Of a stretch of 64,000 nucleotides of DNA, positions 8,176-16,276 are shown in pieces. Source of the stretch: Bacillus sp. P14.5 (GTDB lineage: Bacteria > Bacillota > Bacilli > Bacillales > Bacillaceae_B); contig NZ_NIJF01000116.1 in NCBI RefSeq assembly GCF_003316765.1, positions 62,001 through 126,000 of the forward strand. The letters are read 5' to 3'. The first letter of the stretch is position 1. Each line of letters starts with the position of its first letter. A program made the position numbers and the translations under genes. Under the pieces are notes generated by a model, which was not told the DNA's origin, did no database searches, and saw nothing but the letters and a program-made list of their open reading frames with translations.

Positions 8176-9180
8176 ATGTCTAACGAATTATTATCTGTAA
8201 CCAACCTGAATACTGCTTTCCGTACGGCTGATGGTGAACTGTCAGCGGTACGGGGCATCTCGTTTTCAGTCGATAAAGGAGAAACACTGTGCATCGTAGG
8301 GGAATCCGGGTGCGGCAAAAGTATCACGTCGCTTTCCATCATGGGGCTGCTGCCGAGCAATGGCTACATTAAAGATGGGTCCATCGATTTTGCCGGCCGA
8401 GATTTAACGAAGCTGAAGCCAGAAGAACTCCGCAAAGTACGTGGAAAAGAGATTTCAATGATCTTTCAGGAGCCGATGACAGCATTGAATCCTGTGTTAA
8501 CGATTGGCTATCAACTTCGCGAACCACTGATGCTTCATAAAAAAATTTCCAAAAGGGCCGCACATAAAGAAGGGATCGAACTATTAAAGCAGGTAGGGAT
8601 CCCTTATCCGGAAAAACGGATGAATCAATACTCCCACGAGCTGAGCGGCGGAATGAGACAGCGTGTAATGATTGCGATCGCGCTGGCCTGCCGCCCGCAG
8701 CTGCTGATTGCCGATGAACCGACAACCGCTCTCGACGTAACCATCCAGGCGCAGATTCTAGATCTCATCCAGGATCTCAAGGACGACCTGAACATGGGGG
8801 TCGTCATGGTCACGCATGACATGGGTGTTGTGGCTGAAGTCGCCGACAAAGTAATGGTCATGTACGCTGGTGAAAAAGTGGAGGAGGGAGATGTCGAGAG
8901 TATCTTCACAAACCCTCAGCACCCCTACACGCAGGGGCTGCTTCGATCAGTGCCTGATGTAGATGATCCATCCTTTGAGCTGGAAGCAATTCCGGGATCG
9001 CTCCCCAATTTGAATGAGAAAATTTCGGGTTGCCGATTCCATCCACGTTGTCCTTTCGCGATGGACTGCTGTAAAACCGAATCACCCCAGGAATACAATG
9101 TAAATGGAACTCATCGTGTAAAATGCTGGCTTCAGGAGGTGCAAGAGGATGGAAGTTCTAGAGAAAAAATCGCTACTTAA
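8176..9180 (+). CDS. Peptide ABC transporter ATP-binding protein (DppD/OppD type)
   Basis: 334 residues. Walker A 'GESGCGKS' at 42-49, Q-loop 'IFQEPMTALNPV', signature 'LSGGMRQR' near 155, Walker B 'LLIADEPTTALD' and switch 'VTHDMGVVAEVAD'. The C-terminal oligopeptide/dipeptide transporter domain carries the cysteine set 'CRFHPRCPFAMDCC', known in this subfamily to hold an iron-sulphur cluster. ATG 8176 lies only 7 bases after the binding-protein stop, and the gene's end overlaps the next ATPase by 32 bases, so the operon is tightly coupled. Confidence 0.93.
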   Translation: MSNELLSVTNLNTAFRTADGELSAVRGISFSVDKGETLCIVGESGCGKSITSLSIMGLLPSNGYIKDGSIDFAGRDLTKLKPEELRKVRGKEISMIFQEPMTALNPVLTIGYQLREPLMLHKKISKRAAHKEGIELLKQVGIPYPEKRMNQYSHELSGGMRQRVMIAIALACRPQLLIADEPTTALDVTIQAQILDLIQDLKDDLNMGVVMVTHDMGVVAEVADKVMVMYAGEKVEEGDVESIFTNPQHPYTQGLLRSVPDVDDPSFELEAIPGSLPNLNEKISGCRFHPRCPFAMDCCKTESPQEYNVNGTHRVKCWLQEVQEDGSSREKIAT

Positions 9181-10144
9181 ACTCGATCATGTTCAGAAGT
9201 ACTTCCCTATTAAAGGAGGATTCCTGAAACGTGTGCAGGGAAATGTAAAAGCTGTTGAAGACGTGAGCCTGGATGTTTATGAAGGAGAAAGTATCGGCAT
9301 CGTTGGCGAGTCGGGCTGCGGAAAATCAACACTCGGCCGCACCATCCTTGGCCTGGAGGATATTACTAACGGCAAAGTCCTTTATAAAAATAATGAAATT
9401 CAAGGATTGAGCGGCAGTAAACGCAAAGAGCTGACAAAAGAAATGCAGATGATCTTCCAGGATCCTTATGCTAGCTTGAATCCGAGGCAGCGGATCGGAA
9501 ATGCTCTTGAAGAAGTGTTCATTATGCATACAAATCTTTCAAGCAGTGAAAGAAGACAGAAAGTATACGATCTGTTAAAAGAAGTGGGCTTGAAAGAAGA
9601 ACACTACGACAGGTATCCGCATGAATTCAGCGGCGGCCAGCGCCAGCGGATCGGGATTGCGCGCGCCATTGCATTGAATCCTTCTGTTATTATATGTGAT
9701 GAGGCGGTCTCCGCTTTGGATGTGTCGGTACAGGCACAGGTGTTGAAGCTTTTGAAAAATCTTCAGGAAAAGTACGGTCTGACTTACCTGTTCATTTCCC
9801 ATGACCTCGGGGTGGTCCGCTACTTCTGCGACCGTGTAGTGGTCATGTACCTAGGGAACACGGTCGAACTGGCTTCATCCGAACGCCTTTATGCCAATCC
9901 GCTTCACCCTTATACAAAAGCACTCCTTTCCTCGATCCCTCGCCCGAAGGTAGGGGCAAGAAAGGACAGGATCCGTCTGACAGGAGAAATTCCCAACCCG
10001 GCGAATCCTCCATCAGGCTGTCCTTTCCATACGCGCTGCCCGCTTGCGACAGAGATTTGCAAACAGGAGAAGCCGGAATGGAGGGAGATCGAGAGGGATC
10101 ACTTTGTGGCTTGTCATCATGTTGAACAGGAGGTTGTAAATTAA
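9149..10144 (+). CDS. Peptide ABC transporter ATP-binding protein (DppF/OppF type)
   Basis: 331 residues, the second ATPase of the heterodimeric pair. Walker A 'GESGCGKS' near residue 54, Q-loop '[16 protein letters not shown]', signature 'FSGGQRQR', Walker B '[18 protein letters not shown]' and switch '[12 protein letters not shown]'. The C-terminal cysteine domain '[14 protein letters not shown]' is present. Walker B reads DEA rather than DEP, which is normal for OppF-like proteins. ATG 9149 has AGGAGG at 9134-9139. Confidence 0.93.
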   Translation: MEVLEKKSLLKLDHVQKYFPIKGGFLKRVQGNVKAVEDVSLDVYEGESIGIVGESGCGKSTLGRTILGLEDITNGKVLYKNNEIQGLSGSKRKELTKEMQMIFQDPYASLNPRQRIGNALEEVFIMHTNLSSSERRQKVYDLLKEVGLKEEHYDRYPHEFSGGQRQRIGIARAIALNPSVIICDEAVSALDVSVQAQVLKLLKNLQEKYGLTYLFISHDLGVVRYFCDRVVVMYLGNTVELASSERLYANPLHPYTKALLSSIPRPKVGARKDRIRLTGEIPNPANPPSGCPFHTRCPLATEICKQEKPEWREIERDHFVACHHVEQEVVN

Positions 10145-11757
10145 TGGAGAACATGGACTTTTTATACCACCCGTATTCTTCCCAGCGAAATACGGTATTT
10201 TCAAAAAAAGGGATGGTGGCGACATCCCAGCCATTGGCCGCACAGGCAGGACTTGAGATTCTGCAGCGCGGCGGAAATGCGATTGATGCCGCCATTGCGA
10301 CGGCAGCTGCTTTGACGGTCGTAGAGCCTACATCCAATGGAATCGGCGGTGATGCCTTCGCGCTCGTGTGGGTGAAGGATAAGCTGCATGGCTTGAATGC
10401 CAGCGGACCGGCACCTAAATCGATTTCCATTGAAAAAGTCAAAGAACGCGGTCATGAGAAGATGCCGGTTCATGGCGTCATTCCCGTCACAGTTCCAGGA
10501 GTTCCTTCCGCGTGGGCGGAGCTGTCTGGGAAATTCGGAAAGCTTTCTTTAAAAGAAGCGCTGGAACCGGCCATCCGACTGGCTGAAGAAGGATACCCGC
10601 TGACACCGATTCTCGGTAAGTATTGGTCACTTGCGTACAAAAAATTCAAAGAAATTTTAACCGATGAAGAATTTCAGCCGTGGTTCGAAACCTTTGCTCC
10701 TGATGGAAGGGCACCGGAAATCGGGGAGGTCTGGTCGTCGAAAGGCCATGCTTCAACTTTGAGATCCATTGCCGAGACAAACGGAGAAAGCTTTTACAGA
10801 GGCGAGCTTGCTGAAAAAATCGGTGCCTTCATGGAGAAGCACGACGGATTTTTATCAGCAGACGATCTGAAGGATTTCCGTGCAGAATGGGTAGACCCGA
10901 TCAAGACCGATTACCGCGGATATGATGTCTGGGAAATCCCTCCTAATGGGCAGGGATTAGTCGCATTGATGGCATTGAATATCGCAAAAGGCTTCGAATT
11001 CCAGGAAAAAGATGCAGTCGATACATACCACAAACATATCGAAGCAATGAAGCTGGCCTTCACCGACGGAAAAGCCTTCATCACGGAGGAAAGCCATATG
11101 CCGCTTTCAGTCGATGAGTTGCTATCCGACCGTTATGCATCAGAGCGCCGTGGACTTATTGGCGACGAAGCTCTCACTCCGGAAGCTTATGATATTCCAA
11201 GAGGGGGTACTGTCTATTTAGCGGCAGCGGACGATGAAGGCAACATGATTTCATACATTCAAAGCAACTATATGGGCTTCGGATCAGGCGTTGTAATACC
11301 GGGAACAGGAATCGGCCTGCAAAACCGCGGCCACGATTTTTCACTGAATCCTGAGCACCCGAACGCCTTGAAGCCTGGCAAAAAGACATATCATACGATC
11401 ATCCCGGGTTTTCTGACGAAGGATAATAAAGCCGTCGGACCGTTCGGTGTCATGGGCGGATATATGCAGCCGCAAGGCCACTTCCAAGTGGTCAGCAACA
11501 CAGTCGATTTTCAGCTGAATCCACAGTCAGCTCTAGACGCGCCAAGGTGGCAGTGGATCGAAGGGAAAAAGGTGTTAGTCGAACCAAACTTCCCGACACA
11601 TATAGCACAGGCGCTCGCAAGAAAAGGACATGAAATCGTGACCGCAACAGATGAGGGAATGTTTGGCAGAGGCCAGATTATCTGGAGAGATGAGAAAACA
11701 GGCGTCCTCATGGGAGGAACAGAGTCGAGAACAGATGGAGCCATTGCGGCTTGGTAA
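10144..11757 (+). CDS. Gamma-glutamyltransferase (YwrD-like, no signal peptide)
   Basis: 537 residues of the Ntn-hydrolase GGT family, which splits gamma-glutamyl bonds and self-cleaves into two subunits. Family stretches are 'LQRGGNAIDAAIATAAALTV' at about 40-60, 'GIGGDAFALVW', 'PNGQGLVALMALNI' and 'PGKKTYHTIIP'. The processing threonine lies in 'RGGTVYLAAADDEGN', where secreted GGTs have a TTH motif; the VY version matches the YwrD-type branch. No signal peptide is visible, so it probably acts in the cytoplasm on imported peptides. The start overlaps the DppF-like stop by one base and has its own AGGAGG. Confidence 0.9.
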   Translation: MENMDFLYHPYSSQRNTVFSKKGMVATSQPLAAQAGLEILQRGGNAIDAAIATAAALTVVEPTSNGIGGDAFALVWVKDKLHGLNASGPAPKSISIEKVKERGHEKMPVHGVIPVTVPGVPSAWAELSGKFGKLSLKEALEPAIRLAEEGYPLTPILGKYWSLAYKKFKEILTDEEFQPWFETFAPDGRAPEIGEVWSSKGHASTLRSIAETNGESFYRGELAEKIGAFMEKHDGFLSADDLKDFRAEWVDPIKTDYRGYDVWEIPPNGQGLVALMALNIAKGFEFQEKDAVDTYHKHIEAMKLAFTDGKAFITEESHMPLSVDELLSDRYASERRGLIGDEALTPEAYDIPRGGTVYLAAADDEGNMISYIQSNYMGFGSGVVIPGTGIGLQNRGHDFSLNPEHPNALKPGKKTYHTIIPGFLTKDNKAVGPFGVMGGYMQPQGHFQVVSNTVDFQLNPQSALDAPRWQWIEGKKVLVEPNFPTHIAQALARKGHEIVTATDEGMFGRGQIIWRDEKTGVLMGGTESRTDGAIAAW

Positions 11758-11761
11758 AATC

Positions 11762-11814
11762 ATGTCCGGACATCAGAAGAAGCGGAGCGGGGCATACTAA
11801 CAGTGCCTTCTTCA
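11762..11814 (+). other. Palindrome and weak hairpin after the gamma-glutamyltransferase gene
   Basis: ATGTCCGGACAT at 11762-11773 is a perfect 12-bp palindrome starting five bases after the stop codon. It is followed by GAAGAAG paired with CTTCTTC across about 25 bases. There is no T-run, so termination is uncertain; a protein-binding site or mRNA end-stabiliser is equally possible. Confidence 0.4.
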
Positions 11815-11886
11815 TTGATTGATGTCATGCTCATTTAAGGCTTTTTGAGAAAGTTGCTTAATAGGGTTGTTTCATACAGGTTTATT

Positions 11887-12183
11887 GATTTCCGCTCCAG
11901 GTGCCGACTCCGCGGGGCGGGCGGTGAAGTAAAAGCAGAAGCGGCCGTTCAGCGACGTACAGATTTTAGGGCTCTCGCATGAGATAAAGGAATCACGAAG
12001 AGAGAAAGCGATTCGATGATGACTTATCGCAAGGAGAGAGACCGAAATCTGCTAGTCGCTGGCCGCTGGAGCTGGATGAGCCTCCTCAGCTTCGCCTGCG
12101 GGGTTACGTTCCAGTGGGTACGTAACCTTGGTCTCACCTGTCCCGCTAGTCCCGCAGGAGGTCGAACACCTTCCGCTCCAATC
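11887..12183 (+). repeat. Family C element, copy 2, with two inserted hairpins
   Basis: Starts GATTTCCGCTCCAGG and ends TTCCGCTCCAATCA, matching the 120-bp copies at 15531 and 42527, but it is about 297 bp long. One extra block (about 11925-12080) is a large imperfect hairpin: AGCGGCC, CAGCGAC and CAGATTT on the left pair with AAATCTG, GTCGCTG and GGCCGCT on the right. A second short insert has GGTTACGT / ACGTAACC arms. An 88-codon open frame at 12016-12282 is a by-product of this structure. The rest of the gap 11758-12319 shows nothing else. Confidence 0.8.
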
Positions 12184-12319
12184 AATATCAGGCAGGTAAG
12201 TATCCAATTGTCAAATAAAGAGTTATTGCCTAACCTGAAGGCGCAACACCTCTTAAAAGCAGCAATTATTAAAATAGCTTAATTATGAGCATATCCAACA
12301 ACAAGAGGGTGATAAAACC

Positions 12320-12883
12320 TTGAAGCAGCTTCAATTATTTTTAGCATTTTTCCGGGTGGGGATTTTGGGTTATGGCGGAGGGCCGTCATCCATCCCGCTC
12401 GTCCATAAAGAAGTCGTGGAGAAATACAAATGGATGGACGATGATGATTTTTCCGATGTTCTCGCACTTGGAAACGCAATGCCGGGACCGATTGCGACGA
12501 AAATGGCGGGATATATCGGCTGGAGAGTCGGCGGTCTAATAGGAATGATCAACGCCGTACTGGCCACAATCATCCCGACAATTATTTTAATGATTTTGCT
12601 CCTCAATGTTCTGAATGCTTATAAAGACAAGGCCTGGGTGCAGGGGATGTCCAACGCGGTGGTTCCCGTCGTCGGTGTCATGCTTGGTGTTCTAACCTGG
12701 GACTTTATCGTAAAATCCAAGGGTGCGCTGGGCTGGACGGTGACAATCGCAATCCTGATCGGCAGCCTCATTATCATTGAAATGCTGGGCATCCACCCGG
12801 CCATCGTCATAATAGGACTCCTTCTATATGCCCTGCTTGGGAAGAGGAAAAAGGTACCTGAGAGAGGGGTGAAAGCCTCATGA
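12320..12883 (+). CDS. Chromate transporter half-protein, first (CHR domain)
   Basis: 187 residues, a single CHR-domain membrane protein. The N-terminal signature 'GYGGGPSSIPLVHKEVVEKY' is followed by 'NAMPGPIATKMAGYIGWRVG', the conserved pore-region motif of ChrA. Short-chain CHR proteins work in pairs as chromate/sulfate-type anion exporters. TTG 12320 has AGAGGGTG eight bases upstream. The substrate in this organism is not proven by sequence; many Bacillus CHR pairs lack a tested role. Confidence 0.85.
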   Translation: MKQLQLFLAFFRVGILGYGGGPSSIPLVHKEVVEKYKWMDDDDFSDVLALGNAMPGPIATKMAGYIGWRVGGLIGMINAVLATIIPTIILMILLLNVLNAYKDKAWVQGMSNAVVPVVGVMLGVLTWDFIVKSKGALGWTVTIAILIGSLIIIEMLGIHPAIVIIGLLLYALLGKRKKVPERGVKAS

Positions 12884-13410
12884 TCTACTGGGACATCTTT
12901 TTAGCCTTCTTCATCCCGGGAATATTGGGTTACGGAGGCGGACCCGCATCCATTCCTCTGGTTGAAAATGAAGTCGTTGACCGTTATGAATGGATGACGG
13001 TGAACGACTTCAGTGAAATGATTGCCTTGGCGAATGGTCTGCCGGGACCAATCGCAACGAAAATGGCTGGCTATATCGGCTATGAGCAGGGCGGGATCCT
13101 GGGAAGCATAATCGGTGTATTTGCCACCGTCGCACCATCCTTGATCCTTATGATTGTTCTGCTGAGCCTATTGATGAAATTCAAAAGCTCACCAAGAGTC
13201 AAGAAAATGACCAACCTGGTCAAACCGACCATCGCCGTTCTATTAGGCGTAATGACATGGGGATTCCTTTCCAATTCCTACGAGGGCATCGGCTGGCTGC
13301 AAACCATCCTGATTGCAGTGGCAGCTTTCGTCCTGCTGGAAAAGATGAAGGTGCATCCGGTTTATGTCATTGGCGGGGCATTGGTTTATGGGGCTGTGTT
13401 CCTTGCGTGA
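12880..13410 (+). CDS. Chromate transporter half-protein, second (CHR domain)
   Basis: 176 residues, a clear paralogue of the preceding protein with the same 'GYGGGPASIPLVENEVVDRY' and 'NGLPGPIATKMAGYIGYEQG' motifs. It overlaps that gene by ATGA, so the two halves are made together and presumably form the heterodimer in which the halves insert in opposite orientation. The stop codon TGA (13408-13410) lies inside a family A repeat, so the repeat fixes the C-terminus here as well. Confidence 0.85.
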   Translation: MIYWDIFLAFFIPGILGYGGGPASIPLVENEVVDRYEWMTVNDFSEMIALANGLPGPIATKMAGYIGYEQGGILGSIIGVFATVAPSLILMIVLLSLLMKFKSSPRVKKMTNLVKPTIAVLLGVMTWGFLSNSYEGIGWLQTILIAVAAFVLLEKMKVHPVYVIGGALVYGAVFLA

Positions 13411-13435
13411 CAGTCACCCCCCGGTATTTGTCGAA
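13407..13435 (+). repeat. Family A repeat, copy 4, supplying a stop codon
   Basis: GTGACAGTCACCCCCCGG and a TATTTGTCGAA end. The first TGA of the unit is the stop codon of the second chromate-transporter half. Confidence 0.87.
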
Positions 13436-13472
13436 AAAACCCCAAGCCAATCCCGGCTTGGGGTTTCCCTTT
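13436..13472. terminator. Terminator between convergent chrA-like and SEC-C genes
   Basis: AACCCCAAGCC / GGCTTGGGGTT, 11-bp perfect arms and a 6-base loop, with T-rich sequence on the plus side (TTTCCCTTT) and A-run/T-run character on the minus side. It can serve both converging units. Confidence 0.9.
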
Positions 13473-14613
13473 ATAAACAACACTTCTTATATTTCTTCCC
13501 GCTTCCGCATGGGCAAGGATCATTCCGGCCGACTTTGTCTTCTTTAACAATAGGGGAAGCCGCCGTTTGAATTCTTTTTTCTTTCTCAATCAGATTCATT
13601 TTCGTTTCCTGAAGGGCAGGATGGTCGATTTCGTTCAAAACCACATTAGCATAAAAGGAATGTTCCAAATCTGTAATCATCATGTCGTAGCCCTCTGACA
13701 GTTGCTTTTCTACATGAGGAATAGCTTCAACGGATAAGTGCTGGCAAAGAGCGTCCAGGATGTTTGTCCGCATAGAGATATCTTCTGCTTTGGCTAAAAG
13801 CCTCAGCAGTGCCTGCTCTGCTTGCGGTGATTTGATTTTGGCCAATACATCCACGCTGTAGATGAACGTGTCTTCATTAAGTGAAATCTTTTCTACTTCT
13901 TCAACCACTTCATTTGTCCCGATTTTTATGAGGGCAGAAGAAATTTCCTCCAAAGCTTCATCTCCGTCATCCCTGACGAGTAAGCTTATCAGATCGGGAA
14001 TGGTGGACTCAGTCTGCAGTTCTCCTGCCATATATACTTGAAACAAACCGATGGAAGGCATAAAGGAATACTCAAGCAGCTCTTTCATCGCGTTTTCGGC
14101 TTCCCAATCCTCTATGATTTCTCTATCGATTAACTCATTAACGATACGTTTTCCAAACTGAAGAAGAGAGTGGTTGTAGTCGCCATTATCCAGGTCATTC
14201 GCAATCCCGGCGAGCTTCATGAAGAGTCCCTCTTCGTCCATTTCCGGCAGGAGTTTCAATTCTTTTAGGAAAGTGGCGTCCAGGTAAGGTTTTAATTCCC
14301 TTTCGTATCGAAGAAGGACAGAGGTTTCCGCATTCTTCAGCAGATTGACATACCATTCTTTATTGGGTTTATCCTTTTCCAGTCTGGAGATCAGTTCTAC
14401 AACCCCATCCTCATCCACCGGCAAAAAGCTGATATGAGGAAGGATGGAGGATGGGAAAAGAGTTGCGAGCCCGCGGTCATAGGTTTCCAGGGCTTTAAAA
14501 AGTGTGTTTGGCTGAGCAAGGTGGCTGTCCTGCAGGATGGTAACAGCATAGTGCTGGATAAATGGGTCATCGCTTAATAAAGCGGATTCGATTTTATGTA
14601 AAAAAGTAGACAT
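13471..14613 (-). CDS. SEC-C motif protein with helical-repeat body
   Basis: 380 residues. The end '[18 protein letters not shown]' is a SEC-C zinc-binding motif, as at the tail of SecA. The rest is leucine- and glutamate-rich with repeated helix pairs such as '[20 protein letters not shown]', suggesting a HEAT-like solenoid. No catalytic motif is seen. ATG 14613 has AAAGGA upstream; an in-frame TTG at 14634 precedes that site. Proteins of this shape are usually adaptors. The function is unknown. Confidence 0.8.
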   Translation of the reverse strand: MSTFLHKIESALLSDDPFIQHYAVTILQDSHLAQPNTLFKALETYDRGLATLFPSSILPHISFLPVDEDGVVELISRLEKDKPNKEWYVNLLKNAETSVLLRYERELKPYLDATFLKELKLLPEMDEEGLFMKLAGIANDLDNGDYNHSLLQFGKRIVNELIDREIIEDWEAENAMKELLEYSFMPSIGLFQVYMAGELQTESTIPDLISLLVRDDGDEALEEISSALIKIGTNEVVEEVEKISLNEDTFIYSVDVLAKIKSPQAEQALLRLLAKAEDISMRTNILDALCQHLSVEAIPHVEKQLSEGYDMMITDLEHSFYANVVLNEIDHPALQETKMNLIEKEKRIQTAASPIVKEDKVGRNDPCPCGSGKKYKKCCL

Positions 14614-14668
14614 GGGAACAGTCCTTTCTTTCAATACTAGATTTTAATAAATGGAGATTTTTCACACC

Positions 14669-15076
14669 CTATTCTTTCATTAGAATAGCCTTAGAGAACT
14701 GCTTGAAATCATCTAAGTGAACCTCTACTATTTTCTGAAGGATTTTGAGGTTGAGTTCCTGATAATCATGGACAGCGATATTCCGGAATCCTACCATGGC
14801 TTTCATTTTAGCTGAAATGGAATCGGATATGATGTTCTCTTTTTCCAAGAGAGTAAAGGCATCCCGGCTAGTCTGTGGAAGTCCAAGCTTTTTCTCAGCC
14901 ACCACATGCATAGCCAAATAGATGCTCGCTTCACAAGCACGCTGTATTTTAAGGACAATGGAATCTTGTTTAGTGAAGTTATGAAGTGTTTGAGGGTTAT
15001 GTTCATATTCTTCGTTGACTCTCTTTATGCAGCGTTCGATGATACTGACCTTGTTAAGAATCACGTCACTTTTCAT
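14669..15076 (-). CDS. HepT-like RNase toxin of a type VII toxin-antitoxin pair
   Basis: 135 residues of the all-helical HepT/DUF86 family. The catalytic RX4-6H motif is visible as R-N-I-A-V-H in 'MVGFRNIAVHDYQELN', with the following tyrosine that the partner modifies in characterised systems. HepT cleaves RNA (tRNA in studied cases) when freed from MntA. The start overlaps the end of the antitoxin gene by 11 bases and has GGAGTAAT in front, so the antitoxin is made first. It lies directly upstream of a Wadjet operon, within a small defence cluster. Confidence 0.85.
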   Translation of the reverse strand: MKSDVILNKVSIIERCIKRVNEEYEHNPQTLHNFTKQDSIVLKIQRACEASIYLAMHVVAEKKLGLPQTSRDAFTLLEKENIISDSISAKMKAMVGFRNIAVHDYQELNLKILQKIVEVHLDDFKQFSKAILMKE

Positions 15077-15464
15077 ATATTACTCCACTTTCTTTAATTT
15101 TTTGAAGGATGGGCTCACGCTCTTCATTCAGTTTGGCATATTCCTTGAGTACCTTCATTTGAAATTCCATTCTTTTTCGATCATCCATACAATAGATCAC
15201 TTTTCCAGTGTGAACGACTTGGGCTTGAAAGACAGTGTTGGCTTCATTAAGGTCAATCAAGTCTATATCCTTATTCAATTCTGCTGCCAGTCTTTGCGCT
15301 GTCATAAAAATCGTATACTTATCAAGAGCATTCTCGCTTAAAAAGGCTATATCAATATCACTCTCTGGTGTAGAATTCCCTTTAACGGTTGAGCCGAAAA
15401 TAATAATGAGATAGGGGGAGACAGCTTCCTTAAGGTTGCTTATAATCGTTTTTTTCAAGTCCAC
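15066..15464 (-). CDS. MntA-like nucleotidyltransferase antitoxin
   Basis: 132 residues of the minimal nucleotidyltransferase family. The 'IIIFGSTVKGNSTPESDIDI' region contains the GSX10DXD active site. In characterised pairs this enzyme adds AMP units to a tyrosine of HepT and so blocks the toxin. GTG 15464 has AAAGGAGG correctly spaced. It is followed by the toxin gene with an 11-base overlap. All catalytic acidic residues are present, so the pair looks intact. Confidence 0.86.
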   Translation of the reverse strand: MDLKKTIISNLKEAVSPYLIIIFGSTVKGNSTPESDIDIAFLSENALDKYTIFMTAQRLAAELNKDIDLIDLNEANTVFQAQVVHTGKVIYCMDDRKRMEFQMKVLKEYAKLNEEREPILQKIKESGVIYEK

Positions 15465-15530
15465 GCAAATTGCCTCCTTTTTTTAAAAAAAAGGCTGTTT
15501 TCACAAAGATTGTGGTTGTTTAAAAGTAAT

Positions 15531-15650
15531 GGATTTCCGCTCCAGGCGCGCGACTCCGCGGGGCGGGCGTTGAGCCTCCTCGGCTTCGCCTGCGGGGTCT
15601 CACCTGTCCCGCTAGTCCCGCAGGAGGTCGCACGCCTTCCGCTCCAATCC
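15531..15650 (+). repeat. Family C element, copy 3 (complete, 120 bp)
   Basis: Runs from GGATTTCCGCTCCAGG to CTTCCGCTCCAATCC. Read as a whole it is a long imperfect inverted repeat (AGGCGCGCGAC near the left end matches the reverse of GTCGCACGCCT near the right end), yet the TCCGCTCC box appears in the same direction at both ends. A nearly identical reverse copy lies at 42527-42646. Confidence 0.9.
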
Positions 15651-15735
15651 TCCTAGCTAAAAAGGAGGAGGATAAAACCCATTCAAAATCAACAATCTTC
15701 TAGAAAAGAACCTTAAAAAAGAATGTTCTTGCTCA

Positions 15736-16015
15736 CTATTCTATTCCCATCCTTCGGCAATCGCAACTGTTGGAGGAAAGCCTGAAAAAAACCAAGAATA
15801 AAAACTCTTCTTCTTCCACAATCCCGTTACATTCCGGGCATGAAATAAAAGTATCATTTATATGGAATCCGACATATCCGTGGGTGAGTTCCTGAATCAA
15901 AAAAATGTCCTTCCACTCGACTTAATTTATGCTCACAGTAATTGCAATGAAATTCCCTTGCACCAAAATCCTCTGCTTCTTCCTCTTTTTGTCTGCGTTT
16001 CTTTTTTCTGCCCAC
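15736..16015 (-). pseudogene. Frameshifted small zinc-ribbon protein gene
   Basis: From GTG 16015, behind an AAAGGAG site, the frame reads a basic start then 'REFHCNYCEHKLSRVEGHFF' and stops at 15854. One base skipped in the seven-A run 15899-15905 moves into a frame that continues 'ELTHGYVGFHINDTFISCPE' and a second CPEC pair, ending at 15736. Two Cys-x-x-Cys pairs thus make a zinc ribbon only if the shift is corrected. The gene is either decayed, affected by a sequencing error, or decoded by slippage. Its partner and function are unknown. Confidence 0.55.
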
Positions 16016-16073
16016 AATCCTCGCTCCTTTCCTATTGATGTGATTGCTTCTACTCTAGCAATTTCTTCTGGTA

Positions 16074-16113
16074 TTCGACAAATTCCGGGTGGTGACTGTC
16101 ACGCCCCGGTTTT
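16074..16113 (-). repeat. Family A repeat, copy 5, forming a terminator-like hairpin
   Basis: Reverse copy starting TTCGACAAATTCCGGG. It is extended so that CCGGGTGGTGAC pairs with GTCACGCCCCGG, followed on the plus strand by TTTTTCTTTATTT, making a plausible terminator. Confidence 0.75.
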
Positions 16114-16147
16114 TCTTTATTTCCTCTTCAAAAACACCTCTTGATAA

Positions 16148-16177
16148 TTCGACAGATTCCGGGGCGTGACTGTCACC
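16148..16177 (-). repeat. Family A repeat, copy 6 (reverse)
   Basis: TTCGACAGATTCCGGGGC then GTGACTGTCACC. It lies about 100 bases upstream of jetA, in its promoter region, only 45 bases from copy 5. Confidence 0.86.
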
Positions 16178-16276
16178 AAGATGAGAATACCAAGGAATAC
16201 CGTCTCCAAATGGGAGACCATTTCTAGTACAATAGAATTAATAGATTAGCTTGATAGAAGGGGTGGGGTGTCTGGG

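Noticed and set aside
12016..12282. 88-codon open frame
   Set aside because: It lies within and after the family C hairpin element, has no ribosome binding site and encodes no recognisable protein.
15929..16144. 71-codon plus-strand open frame with a hydrophobic start
   Set aside because: It runs antisense to the zinc-ribbon gene and ends inside a family A repeat. There is no ribosome binding site.
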